Notes: generated from the sequence alone by a model not told the origin. 20,654 nt of DNA from RUG754 sp964345365 (GCA_964345365.1 CAYFQR010000028.1:1-20654); one strand, 5' to 3'; counted from the first letter of the stretch, positions 6,806 to 14,686 are shown. Program-made: numbers and translations.

Positions 6806-6926
6806 TTGTGGTATAATAGCTGCAAGCACAGGTATTATACGGGATTATATCGCCGTGCGACCTTTGCCGTCGCAAGCTCGGCAAAATCGCACATGGCTGA
6901 ATTGTACCATGTAAACATGGTACAAT
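6806..6926 (+). repeat. Structured dispersed repeat, copy 2
   Basis: Second copy, with the core 6806-6912 and an extra arm to 6926. End pairing joins 6806-6817 to 6901-6912 with a few wobbles and one end mismatch. Internal hairpin 1 is GTATAATA/TATTATAC plus three pairs past a mismatch; hairpin 2 again uses GTGCGA/TCGCAC. The extra arm CATGGTACAAT (6916-6926) pairs perfectly with 6901-6911 and is followed by GGCTGCAG, resembling the start of another element. TGGTATAAT is retained at 6809-6817. It sits 29 bp after the tRNA terminator and 153 bp before the yugP-like start. Confidence 0.85.
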
Positions 6927-7079
6927 GGCTGCAGCGACCAAACTGTGAGGTTTATACGAAACGAGGAATTGAAAACCCGCCGATAAGTAATGCGCGGTAA
7001 CGAAAATTAATTTCTAAAAAAATAAGTAATTAGGATACAATCCGGTATCTTAAAATATATTATACGAGGAGAATCAACT
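6927..7079. other. Leader region between repeat copy 2 and the zinc protease gene
   Basis: From the tRNA terminator to the protease start there is no gene for about 300 bp: 6806-6926 is the repeat and 6927-7079 is AT-rich leader. TACAAT at 7036-7041 could be a -10 box, but no good -35 box is visible. A strong ribosome binding site (GAGGAGA) lies just before 7080. I see no other structure. Confidence 0.5.
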
Positions 7080-7793
7080 ATGGGATTTGGATACGGATAT
7101 TACGATTGGACATTTTTCATTCTTTTACCGGCGATATTTTTCACCTTTTATGCCCAGTTTAAGGTAAAAGGCAATTTTAGAAAATACAGCAGCATAAGGG
7201 TGTCCAGCGGCATAAACGGCAGCGAAGCGGTGAGGCGTATGCTCTCGTATAACGGCATAGGACACATTTCGATTTTACCTGTCGGGGGAAGTCTGACCGA
7301 CCATTTTGACCCGAGAAAAAACTCGATTTCACTGTCTGAAACGGTATATGATTCCAATTCAGTCGCTGCGGTAGCCGTAGCCTGCCATGAGGCAGGGCAC
7401 GCTCTTCAACATGAGATGGGTTATTTCCCTCTAAAGTTCAGAAATGCACTGGTGCCTATTGTGAACCTTACATCAATGGCAAGTTGGCCTATGGCAATAA
7501 TAGGTATAATGCTGCTTAGTTCAGGTAACTATGAGATAGGTAATTTGCTCTTTAATATTGGTGTAATGTTTTTCGGCGGAGTGGTACTTTTTCACCTTGT
7601 TACGCTTCCGGTGGAGCTTAACGCTTCGTCAAGGGCGCTCAATCAGATGATAGAACTTGGAATTGTAAATGAAGACGAAAGGCGGGGAGCAAAAAAAGTC
7701 CTCAGTGCCGCAGCCATGACATATATAGCTGCCCTTGCGACGGCTCTTGCGAATATGATAAGACTTATAGCTATGAGAGGCGACAGAAGATAA
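7080..7793 (+). CDS. yugP: Zinc metallopeptidase, YugP type
   Basis: 237-aa membrane protein of the neutral zinc peptidase family typified by Bacillus YugP. An N-terminal membrane segment (about 9-26) is followed by a segment matching the family (GNFRKYSSIRVSSGINGSEAVRRML). The zinc site is ACHEAGHALQHEMGY, with HEAGH at 103-107. Two or three further hydrophobic segments follow (about 125-180 and 205-225). Family members are usually close to 225-235 aa, so the gene looks intact. The start is supported by GAGGAGA a few bases upstream. It is transcribed alone and converges on the rubrerythrin gene. Its substrate is unknown. Confidence 0.92.
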   Translation: MGFGYGYYDWTFFILLPAIFFTFYAQFKVKGNFRKYSSIRVSSGINGSEAVRRMLSYNGIGHISILPVGGSLTDHFDPRKNSISLSETVYDSNSVAAVAVACHEAGHALQHEMGYFPLKFRNALVPIVNLTSMASWPMAIIGIMLLSSGNYEIGNLLFNIGVMFFGGVVLFHLVTLPVELNASSRALNQMIELGIVNEDERRGAKKVLSAAAMTYIAALATALANMIRLIAMRGDRR

Positions 7794-8066
7794 AGACTGC
7801 AGGATTGTGACCGAATCAAACTTCCTTCAAATAAGTTAAGACAGCCATAACCGTTGATATACAACTCTCTGAGCGGTTTATCAGCTATTCTTACCCTATA
7901 AGGTTTAGAAAGAATAAGAAGCACATGCATATAAAAATCCCCTGGATTTATAAAAAACAGGGGATTTATTAACATAACCATTGATTATGCAAACCATAAC
8001 ACATTCTAAACGAGTCATAGTCAGCTTATAGCTTTGACTTGTATGACGAAGTGATTAAACAACAAA
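7794..8066. other. Convergent intergenic region
   Basis: The region separates the zinc protease (plus) from rubrerythrin (minus). It contains the terminator at 7933-7969 and an imperfect inverted repeat around 8015-8047 (GTCATA...TATGAC with inner GTCA/TGAC), which has no T run. The minus-strand open frame across 7643-7981 overlaps the protease and looks spurious. Nothing else was seen. Confidence 0.5.
7933..7969 (-). terminator. Terminator shared by rubrerythrin and the zinc protease
   Basis: Perfect 10-bp stem (7935-7944 with 7958-7967). Read on the minus strand it ends in a clean TTTTT, so it best fits rubrerythrin. On the plus strand the tail is ATTTATT, weaker but usable for the protease gene. 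Confidence 0.8.
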
Positions 8067-8603
8067 TCAGTAGTTTTCGCACCTCAATTCGAAATATGCC
8101 TTAGGGTGATCGCAGGTTGGGCAGATTTCAGGAGCTGAAGTTCCTATTACGAGATGTCCGCAGTTTCTGCATTCCCAAATTTTCACTTCGCTCTTCTCGA
8201 ATACCTTGAGTGTTTCAACATTCTTAAGGAGCGCTCTGTATCTTTCTTCATGGTGCTTTTCAACAGCGGCAACATTTCTGAATCTCTCTGCAAGTTCAGG
8301 GAAACCTTCGGCGTCCGCAGTCTTGGCAAACTCATCATACATCTCAGTCCACTCGTAGTTCTCACCGTCGGCGGCATCCTTTAAGTTTGAAGCCGTATCG
8401 CCGATACCGCCCAATTCCTTGAACCAAAGTTTAGCGTGCTCCTTCTCGTTTTCCGCGGTCTTAAGGAAGAGAGCCGAAATCTGCTCATAACCTTCTTTTT
8501 TGGCCGTTGATGCGAAATATGTGTATTTATTTCTTGCTTCGGATTCCCCTGCGAAAGCAGCCATTAAGTTCTTTTCTGTTTGAGTTCCTTTATATTTTCC
8601 CAT
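8067..8603 (-). CDS. Rubrerythrin
   Basis: 178-aa peroxide-reducing protein that protects anaerobes from oxidative stress in the cytosol. The N-terminal ferritin-like domain (about 1-130) shows the di-iron ligand pattern: E20 in FAGESEARNKY, ENEKEH (E53, H56), E99, and VEKHHEERY (E115, H118). The C-terminal rubredoxin-like domain (about 141-178) has CRNC (145/148) and CPTC (161/164) for one iron. Length and domain order are those of classic rubrerythrins. A perfect ribosome binding site (GGAGGT, plus-strand 8609-8614) precedes the start. It is monocistronic, with a promoter about 105 bp upstream that carries a possible PerR-like palindrome. Confidence 0.97.
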   Translation of the reverse strand: MGKYKGTQTEKNLMAAFAGESEARNKYTYFASTAKKEGYEQISALFLKTAENEKEHAKLWFKELGGIGDTASNLKDAADGENYEWTEMYDEFAKTADAEGFPELAERFRNVAAVEKHHEERYRALLKNVETLKVFEKSEVKIWECRNCGHLVIGTSAPEICPTCDHPKAYFELRCENY

Positions 8604-8705
8604 TTTTTACCTCCAAAATAATATTACAATTTTTTTACATTGATGATACCGTAAGGATGTCGAAAAAAATATATTACGCAAGTACGGAATCAATTTGCTA
8701 TATTA

Positions 8706-8735
8706 ATTATACCCGTAAAACCGTGATATAATCAA
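8706..8735 (-). promoter_or_regulatory. Rubrerythrin promoter
   Basis: Reading the minus strand: TTGATT (8735-8730), 18-nt spacer, perfect TATAAT (8711-8706). It predicts a 5' leader of about 95-100 nt. Confidence 0.6.
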
Positions 8736-8741
8736 TTATAA
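8726..8741. promoter_or_regulatory. AT-rich palindrome over the rubrerythrin -35 box (PerR/Fur-like)
   Basis: TATAAT-CA-ATTATA at 8727-8740, flanked by A on both sides. It resembles a PerR box (TTATAAT-N-ATTATAA) but with a 2-nt centre. It overlaps the -35 box, a position expected for repression. In an AT-rich region this could be chance. Confidence 0.35.
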
Positions 8742-8789
8742 ATTATTATATCAGAATATTATGTATTTTGCGTGAAAAAGAAAAAAACA

Positions 8790-8819
8790 TTGTAATTCAT
8801 GAGGGGTTTTTGTTATAAT
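8790..8819 (+). promoter_or_regulatory. Promoter of the yhbY-MATE-MFS unit
   Basis: TTGTAA (8790-8795), 18-nt spacer, perfect TATAAT (8814-8819), 38 bp before the yhbY start. Confidence 0.6.
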
Positions 8820-8857
8820 AAATATTAACGTAAAGTGAAATGAGGAGGGAAAACAAA

Positions 8858-9157
8858 ATGCTGACGGGAAAACAGAGGAGCTACTTAAAAAGTCTGGCGC
8901 ATCATATAGATGCGGCGGTTTTTATAGGTAAGGGAGGACTTACCGAAAATATAATCAGAGAAATGGATAACTACCTTGAAGCCAATGAACTTTTGAAAGT
9001 CAAGATACAGGAGGGGTCGGAGCTTGACCCTAAGGAAACCGCCAATTCACTGCTCGAAAGGCTTAATGCCGAATTTGTGCAGGCAATAGGCAGGAAGTTC
9101 ACACTTTACAGACCCAAGAATAAAAAAGACGAGAACAGTATAAGGTTACCGAGATAG
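8858..9157 (+). CDS. yhbY: YhbY family RNA-binding protein (CRM domain)
   Basis: 99-aa CRM-domain protein that binds RNA and associates with pre-50S ribosomal subunits in related bacteria. It opens with MLTGKQRSYLKSLAHHIDA, typical of the family, and contains the GKGG loop (FIGKGGLTENI) and the LLKVKI strand. The frame is open from an ATG at 8840, but AGGAGGG at 8842-8848 is the ribosome binding site for the ATG at 8858, so that start is chosen. The MATE gene begins four bases after its stop. Confidence 0.95.
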   Translation: MLTGKQRSYLKSLAHHIDAAVFIGKGGLTENIIREMDNYLEANELLKVKIQEGSELDPKETANSLLERLNAEFVQAIGRKFTLYRPKNKKDENSIRLPR

Positions 9158-9161
9158 TTTT

Positions 9162-10556
9162 ATGGAGATTGGAGAAAGAAAAAGACAATTTTATAAAAAC
9201 GAAATTGATATGACGACGGGCCCTATTCTTAAGAAGATGCTGATGTTCGCAATTCCTGTAGTTCTTACGGGTTTGCTTCAGTTCTTTTTTAATGCGGCGG
9301 ATGTGATGGTTGTCGGCAGATTTGCCGGAGATGAGGCACTGGCCGCCGTAGGAGTTTCGGGGTCGCCGACTCATCTTGTGATTAACTTGCTGATTGGAAT
9401 GGGTACAGGTGTGAATGTTGTCGTTGCAAGGGCATTCGGAGCAGGGAAAGAGAATGAAATCAGTCAGGCGGTTCATACCGCCATATTGCTGAGCTTAATC
9501 GGCGGAGCTGTCGTAACCGTTGTCGGCCTCTTTTCAAGCGAGTGGCTGCTGCTTGTTATGGGAACGGGCGAAGATGTTCTGCCGCTCGCCAAAGATTATA
9601 TTGACATAATTTTTATTGGTGCGCCTATTATGGCACTTTATAATTTCGGAGCAGCAATACTGAGGGCAAGAGGCGACACAAGGAGACCGTTTCTTTATCT
9701 TGCAATGGCGGGCATGCTCAATGTGACGCTTAATCTCTATTTCGTAATAGTACTTCATTTAGGCGTAAGGGGAGTCGCTTTGGCAACCGTTTTGTCCCAA
9801 ATACTGAGTGCAACTTTGGTCATACGCTGTCTTATGAGAGAACAGGGGGCGTTTAGACTTCAACTTAAAAAGCTCGCGTTAACGTGGTCGAAAGTCAAGC
9901 CTATAATGATAATAGGAATCCCGACAGGAATACAGGGCATGCTTTTTTCGGTTTCAAATATGGCGGTGCAGTCATCGGTAAATTCCTTCGGCAAGATATT
10001 CATGGCAGGTTCTTCCGCCGCATCAAGCATCGAGGCATTCACATTCATATCAATGGACGGCTTTTCACAGTCGGCGGTATCATTTACCTCTCAAAACATG
10101 GGAGCGGGAAAGCTCGACAGAGTTCCCATGATACTTAAGACAGCTGTTATTTGCACCACCGTATCGGGTCTTTTAATGGGCCTCATGAGCTTCGGGTTCG
10201 GCCGGCAGCTGCTCGGCATATATTCCCGAAACCCTGCAGTAATAGAAGCCGGCATGGTCAGACTGCTTTATATCGCAGCACCGTATTTTCTCTGCGGCAT
10301 AATGAACGTCGTCGCAGGCGTCATAAGGGGAATGGGATATTCTATGGTACCGACGATAATCACGCTCATCGGCGTATGCGGATTCAGGATTATTTGGCTT
10401 GAAGCAATCGCTAAAATTCCGCAGACGAGTTCAATCGCATGGGTGTTTTTGTCATATCCCGTTACTTGGCTGATTACCGCACTTGTACTTTATGCATATT
10501 TTAGAAGCATATATGCAAAAAATAAAATATCAGGGGCGGCAGATGAAATTTTATGA
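9162..10556 (+). CDS. MATE family efflux transporter
   Basis: 464-aa integral membrane transporter, probably exporting drugs or metabolites using a Na+ or H+ gradient. It shows the two-fold MATE layout: GPILKKMLMFAIPVVLTGLLQ near 18-38 with FNAADVMVVGRFAGDEALAAVGVS, then a second half beginning near 240 with IGIPTGIQGMLFSVSNMAVQSSVNSFG. About twelve hydrophobic segments are present and the length fits the family. No strong Shine-Dalgarno precedes 9162; the four-base gap from yhbY suggests translational coupling. Its last 14 bp overlap the MFS gene. The substrate cannot be predicted. Confidence 0.95.
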   Translation: MEIGERKRQFYKNEIDMTTGPILKKMLMFAIPVVLTGLLQFFFNAADVMVVGRFAGDEALAAVGVSGSPTHLVINLLIGMGTGVNVVVARAFGAGKENEISQAVHTAILLSLIGGAVVTVVGLFSSEWLLLVMGTGEDVLPLAKDYIDIIFIGAPIMALYNFGAAILRARGDTRRPFLYLAMAGMLNVTLNLYFVIVLHLGVRGVALATVLSQILSATLVIRCLMREQGAFRLQLKKLALTWSKVKPIMIIGIPTGIQGMLFSVSNMAVQSSVNSFGKIFMAGSSAASSIEAFTFISMDGFSQSAVSFTSQNMGAGKLDRVPMILKTAVICTTVSGLLMGLMSFGFGRQLLGIYSRNPAVIEAGMVRLLYIAAPYFLCGIMNVVAGVIRGMGYSMVPTIITLIGVCGFRIIWLEAIAKIPQTSSIAWVFLSYPVTWLITALVLYAYFRSIYAKNKISGAADEIL

Positions 10557-11691
10557 TAAATACAAAAGCTATATACTTTATCTTACAATGTATGCTCCTC
10601 TCGGTGCTATTTGTCCTCTGATTGCGCAATATCTGAACTCAATCGGATTCACGGGTGCTATGGTGGGTACGGTTACTGCCGTGGGGACAGGTACAGCGGT
10701 GTTAGGCGGAATTTTTTGGGGTAAAATATATGCGAACTCGTCCCAAAAAAGACTCGTAATCGCAATAATGTTTTTATTATCTGCAATGACATCAATCATA
10801 AGCCTTTTAATATCTACATTCATGTTATATATGCTGATCTACGGCCTGCTTTATTTCAGTCAGGGCCCGGCACACGGACTGTGTGACTCAATGATGCTTG
10901 ATGTCGGAGAGAACTTCGCTGCGGTACGCGCTATGGGCGCAATAGGTTATGCGACTTCTGTTTTTATCGGCGGGCAGCTTGCAGAGCAATTCGGGCTGAG
11001 AATAATATTTTATATACATGCGGCGTTTTTCGTTGTTTCGATATTCGTTGTTATGACCTTGGAGGAACCTCCGAATTATGTTTCAAAGAATGAAACAAAC
11101 GCAAAAAAAGCGACGCTTTCGGAGCTCTTTAAGAACAAGGGTTTTGTAAAATTGCTCATAAGCATGTTCTTCGTACTCGGTGTAATAATGGCAAATAATA
11201 CCTATTTCGGCTTTCTATATATTGAGGGAGGCGGAGATATAGGCGGAGTAGGCCTTGCGTTTTTACTCATGGCAGGGTCTGAAGCTCCGTTTATGCTCAT
11301 TATTCCGAAGCTTAACCAAAAGATTCCGACCGAAAAACTCATAGTAATAGGGATGGCGGTAGCGGTATTCAGGTTTTCTTTTTACTCATTTCTGCCTTCT
11401 GCGGGATGGCTGCTCGGGACTTTCTTCCTGCAGGGAATACTGGACGGAATAATCCTAGTTGAAATGGTAAAATATTTCGGAAAGATAGTAGAACCGAGAC
11501 TTTCGAGTCTTTCCGTTGCGACGCTTTATTCGCTCGGGAACTCTTTGTCAGCGATAGTTTGTAACCTTGTAGGCGGTATAGCGTTGGACATCGCGGGTAT
11601 CAGACTGACATACATATTTTTTGCGGCGGTATGCGCAGTTTCGCTCATACTTTATTTAGCGCTCGGCTTGCATAGGGAAGGCGAATTATGA
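10543..11691 (+). CDS. MFS transporter (MFS_1-like)
   Basis: 382-aa major facilitator with about twelve hydrophobic segments. The opening (KFYDKYKSYILYLTMYAPLGAICPLIAQYLNSIGFTGAMVG) and RAMGAIGYATSVFIGGQLAEQFG recall the LacY-like/nucleoside-proton symporter branch. The frame extends upstream to 10483, but that part would lie inside the end of the MATE gene and is hydrophilic. The ATG at 10543 is preceded by GGGGCGG and gives a normal MFS start. The overlap of 14 bp with the MATE stop implies coupling. Substrate unknown; pairing with a MATE pump hints at export of related compounds, which is only inference. Confidence 0.88.
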   Translation: MKFYDKYKSYILYLTMYAPLGAICPLIAQYLNSIGFTGAMVGTVTAVGTGTAVLGGIFWGKIYANSSQKRLVIAIMFLLSAMTSIISLLISTFMLYMLIYGLLYFSQGPAHGLCDSMMLDVGENFAAVRAMGAIGYATSVFIGGQLAEQFGLRIIFYIHAAFFVVSIFVVMTLEEPPNYVSKNETNAKKATLSELFKNKGFVKLLISMFFVLGVIMANNTYFGFLYIEGGGDIGGVGLAFLLMAGSEAPFMLIIPKLNQKIPTEKLIVIGMAVAVFRFSFYSFLPSAGWLLGTFFLQGILDGIILVEMVKYFGKIVEPRLSSLSVATLYSLGNSLSAIVCNLVGGIALDIAGIRLTYIFFAAVCAVSLILYLALGLHREGEL

Positions 11692-11794
11692 TATGATATC
11701 TGCGTGCGCAGCTATTATATGAAATTATATCGCCGTGCGACTATTTTGCCTTCGCAAGCTCAGCAAAATCGCACATGGCTGAATCATATCATAT
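11686..11794 (+). repeat. Structured dispersed repeat, copy 3
   Basis: Third copy; its first bases overlap the MFS stop codon. The first 50 or so positions align with copy 1 without gaps at an offset of 11685, and the ~55-nt centre is nearly identical. The end arms (11686-11697 and 11783-11794) still pair at 11 of 12 positions although their sequence differs from copy 1, with compensatory changes on both arms. It lacks the extra third arm seen in copies 1 and 2. It ends 37 bp before pyrH and keeps a TGATATGAT near its start, a weaker extended -10 match. Confidence 0.85.
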
Positions 11795-11831
11795 ATGAAT
11801 TAATCGAATTAGACATGAAAGGTGAACGCAT

Positions 11832-12536
11832 ATGAAACCGGTCTACAAGAGAGTATTATTGAAGATAAGCGGTGAAGTTTTGGCCGGAGACAAGGGCTTC
11901 GGTATCGACCCGGACGTGACGCGAAATATCTGTGAACAGATAAAAGAAGTTCACGACATGGGTGTGCAGATTGCCGTTGTTGTCGGCGGCGGGAACTTCT
12001 GGAGAGGTCGCTCGTCAGGGGATATGGACAGGGCTACCGCGGATTATATGGGCATGCTTGCCACTATAATGAATACGATGGCGCTGCATGACACGATGAG
12101 GTCGATAGGCGCGCCGTGCAGGGCACAGACCGCGCTTGAGATAAGGGAAGTCGCCGAACCATACACGAGGCTCAAGGCGCTTTCTCATCTCGAACACGGC
12201 GAAATAGTCATTTTCGGAGGAGGTACGGGCTCACCGTTCTTTACAACCGATACTGCGGCGGCACTGAGGGCTACCGAAATGGAAGCGGAGGTAATCTTAC
12301 TCGCAAAGAATGTAGATGCGGTCTACGATTCCGACCCCGATACCAATCCCGATGCCAAGAAGTTCGACGAACTGAGGCACATGGATTTAATTGAGAATAA
12401 CCTGAGAGTGCTTGACCTTACGGCTGCGGCGCTCTGCAAGGAAAATAATATAAGCATTCATGTATTTGCTCTCGCTGAAGGCGGGAACATAAGAAGAGCT
12501 GTTTGTGGAGACAAAATCGGTACAATTATAAGATAG
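11832..12536 (+). CDS. pyrH: Uridylate kinase (UMP kinase)
   Basis: 234-aa cytosolic enzyme that phosphorylates UMP to UDP for nucleotide and cell-wall precursor synthesis. Amino-acid-kinase-family signatures are clear: RVLLKISGEVLAG, VVVGGGNFWRGR, DYMGMLATIMNTMAL, GGGTGSPFFTTDTAA and LLAKNVDAVYDSDP. Length is near the usual 235-245. AAGGTG lies about 7 nt before the ATG. It leads the conserved cluster ending at ispG. In many Firmicutes rpsB and tsf come first; here transporters and a repeat precede it. Confidence 0.98.
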   Translation: MKPVYKRVLLKISGEVLAGDKGFGIDPDVTRNICEQIKEVHDMGVQIAVVVGGGNFWRGRSSGDMDRATADYMGMLATIMNTMALHDTMRSIGAPCRAQTALEIREVAEPYTRLKALSHLEHGEIVIFGGGTGSPFFTTDTAAALRATEMEAEVILLAKNVDAVYDSDPDTNPDAKKFDELRHMDLIENNLRVLDLTAAALCKENNISIHVFALAEGGNIRRAVCGDKIGTIIR

Positions 12537-12546
12537 GAGAAAAGAA

Positions 12547-13101
12547 ATGGATACTGTAAAAAAGAATTTAGAAGAAAAAGGTCAAAAGACGATTTCAGTA
12601 CTTAAAGAAGACCTTAACACCGTAAGGGCGGGAAGAGCAAACCCTGCTCTCCTTGACAAAATAATGGTTGAATATTACGGCACACCTACTCCTTTGAAGA
12701 ATATATCGAATATCACAGTGCCGGATCCGAGAACTCTTTTGATAAGTCCGTTTGACCCGAAGTCAATCGTTGACATCGAAAAAGCTATCAATATTGCCAA
12801 CATAGGCATTAACCCGTTGAATGACGGCAAGAGTGTCAGACTTGTTATACCTCAGGTTACCGAGGAAAGAAGAAAAGAACTCACCAAGACGGTAAGAAAA
12901 CTCGGTGAGGATGCCAAAATTGCTGTTCGTAATCTCAGAAGGGAAGCTAACGACAAGCTCAAAAAAATGGAAAAAGACAGTGAAATCTCGGAAGACGAAC
13001 TAAAAAAAGCTCTTGATGAGATTCAAAAATCCGTTGAAAAGACAGAAAAAGCCATTGATGAGGTTATCACCAACAAAGAAAAGGAAATCATGGAAGTCTA
13101 A
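12547..13101 (+). CDS. frr: Ribosome recycling factor
   Basis: 184-aa factor that, with EF-G, splits post-termination ribosomes. The sequence is complete and typical: VRAGRANPALLDKIMVEYYG, then PDPRTLLISPFDPKSI, GINPLNDGKSVRLVIPQ and TEERRKEL, ending in a charged helical bundle arm. GGAG is placed normally before the ATG, 10 bp after pyrH. A hairpin separates it from uppS. Confidence 0.98.
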   Translation: MDTVKKNLEEKGQKTISVLKEDLNTVRAGRANPALLDKIMVEYYGTPTPLKNISNITVPDPRTLLISPFDPKSIVDIEKAINIANIGINPLNDGKSVRLVIPQVTEERRKELTKTVRKLGEDAKIAVRNLRREANDKLKKMEKDSEISEDELKKALDEIQKSVEKTEKAIDEVITNKEKEIMEV

Positions 13102-13122
13102 TCGGCATTATTATTTAAGTTT

Positions 13123-13146
13123 TATGGCTACCTGTGGGTAGCCATA
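13123..13146 (+). terminator. Hairpin between frr and uppS (possible partial terminator)
   Basis: Perfect 10-bp stem (13123-13132 with 13137-13146), TGTG loop, followed by CTGTTTTAA. The T run is only four bases and interrupted from the stem, so it may attenuate rather than stop transcription into uppS. Confidence 0.5.
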
Positions 13147-13159
13147 CTGTTTTAATCAA

Positions 13160-13888
13160 ATGAAAGAAAAAAAGAAAATGCCCGTGCATGTGGCCATAAT
13201 AATGGACGGCAACGGCAGATGGGCGAAAAAAAATAAGCTCCCAAAGATTCAAGGGCATAACAGAGGCATGCTCGCGATGAAGGAGATAATAAAGAAAACC
13301 GACCAAATGGGAATCAAATACCTTACCGTGTACGCCTTTTCGACAGAAAATTGGAAGAGAACACAGGAAGAGGTTGGAGGGATATTCAAGCTTCTCGTTA
13401 AGTTCGCAGGTTCCGAGCTTGAGGAACTCGATAAAAATAATGTGAAGGTAAATATATTCGGGGACTGGAATTACAGGGTACCCGAAGATGCGAAAGCTTC
13501 CATTTCCACAGCGCTCGAAACGACGAAAGACAATACGGGTCTCGTATTTAATATAGCTCTTAACTACGGTTCCCGTGCGGAGATATTAAGGGCTGTTCGG
13601 TCTATCGTGGACAGGAGAACGAAAAGCGTAACAGCAGATTTCGATATTACGGAAGAGGAGCTTTCGGCGGCTCTCTATACGGGAGACGAGCACGGCAATA
13701 TCCCCGACCCTGATTTAATCATAAGGACGTCCGGAGAGGAAAGGCTTTCCAACTTCCTGCTCTGGCAGGCGGCTTATTCGGAATTTGCCTTCACGGATAC
13801 CTTATGGCCTGATTTTTCCCCTGCTGAATATGAGGAGATTATCGAGGAATATATGAACCGTGAGAGAAGATTTGGGGGAAGAGAATAG
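13160..13888 (+). CDS. uppS: Isoprenyl transferase (undecaprenyl diphosphate synthase)
   Basis: 242-aa cis-prenyltransferase that elongates farnesyl diphosphate with IPP to the C55 lipid carrier for peptidoglycan and other surface polymers. Signatures: IIMDGNGRWAK with the catalytic Asp at 16, GHNRGM, YLTVYAFSTENWKR, LNYGSRAEI, and RTSGEERLSNFLLWQAAYSEFAF. No strong ribosome binding site is visible before 13160; an alternative ATG lies at 13178 (before PVHVAIIMDG). The 58-bp gap from frr holds a hairpin. cdsA begins on the base after its stop. Confidence 0.96.
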   Translation: MKEKKKMPVHVAIIMDGNGRWAKKNKLPKIQGHNRGMLAMKEIIKKTDQMGIKYLTVYAFSTENWKRTQEEVGGIFKLLVKFAGSELEELDKNNVKVNIFGDWNYRVPEDAKASISTALETTKDNTGLVFNIALNYGSRAEILRAVRSIVDRRTKSVTADFDITEEELSAALYTGDEHGNIPDPDLIIRTSGEERLSNFLLWQAAYSEFAFTDTLWPDFSPAEYEEIIEEYMNRERRFGGRE

Positions 13889-14686
13889 ATGAAGACGAGG
13901 ATAATATCGGCGGTTTTTATGTTACCGCTTCTCTGCATCGTATATTTAGGCGGACTCTATCTGGAGGCTGCCGTAATTTTGGTTACTTTTATCGGACTTA
14001 AGGAGCTTTACGATGCTTTCGGAGCACACGGTATGAGACCTGCTCGGATTACAGGTTATTTATCAATAGTTATTCTTTATTCGTTCGATTTTTTTATGCC
14101 GGAATGCAACGCGATGGCAACCTGGCTGATTGCGGTTACCGTTCTTTGCATGATATATGGGTTTAATCTTGATGAAGTCAAACTCGAGGACATGGCGGTA
14201 AGCCTGTTCGGAATCGTATATGTTGTACTGTTCTTCTATTTTGCAGTGCTTATCGACAGGTCTGAAAACTACGGTAATTATATATGGCTTGTATTTATTA
14301 TCAGCTTAGGTACGGATACTTTTGCATATTTCACCGGAATGCTGCTCGGCAGACATAAGCTATGCCCGAATCTCAGCCCGAAGAAGACGATTGAGGGTGC
14401 AATAGGAGGAATGGCAGGTGCGGCCGCGCTCGCTTCGTGCTTCGAAATGTTTGTAATCAAGGGCGGGAATGCACTGAGCTTTCATTTCATAATCATGGTT
14501 CTCTTAGGCTCCGTGATTTCTCAAATCGGTGATTTGTCGGCATCAGCCATCAAACGCAGAACGGGAATAAAAGATTACGGCAAGCTCATACCGGGTCACG
14601 GAGGCATAATGGACAGGTTCGACTCGGTTCTGTTCGTCGCCCCTTATATCTATATCTATATAAGCTATATTTTGCCGTTGATGTAA
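13889..14686 (+). CDS. cdsA: Phosphatidate cytidylyltransferase
   Basis: 265-aa membrane enzyme making CDP-diacylglycerol from CTP and phosphatidic acid, the branch point to phospholipids. Several hydrophobic segments precede the C-terminal CDS signature: SPKKTIEGAIGG, then GDLSASAIKRRTGIKDYGKL and PGHGGIMDRFDS. The start codon touches the uppS stop, and GGGGGA in the end of uppS serves as ribosome binding site. Length fits the family. Confidence 0.97.
   Translation: MKTRIISAVFMLPLLCIVYLGGLYLEAAVILVTFIGLKELYDAFGAHGMRPARITGYLSIVILYSFDFFMPECNAMATWLIAVTVLCMIYGFNLDEVKLEDMAVSLFGIVYVVLFFYFAVLIDRSENYGNYIWLVFIISLGTDTFAYFTGMLLGRHKLCPNLSPKKTIEGAIGGMAGAAALASCFEMFVIKGGNALSFHFIIMVLLGSVISQIGDLSASAIKRRTGIKDYGKLIPGHGGIMDRFDSVLFVAPYIYIYISYILPLM

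Noticed and set aside
6636..7000. Open frames on both strands across the tRNA and repeat copy 2
   Set aside because: They run through tRNA-Gly or the structured repeat and are non-coding artefacts.
7643..7981. 112-codon minus-strand frame between zinc protease and rubrerythrin
   Set aside because: It overlaps the end of the protease gene and the terminator hairpin, and has no family resemblance.
8015..8047. Second rubrerythrin terminator
   Set aside because: The inverted repeat is imperfect and has no T run on either strand; the hairpin at 7933-7969 fits better.
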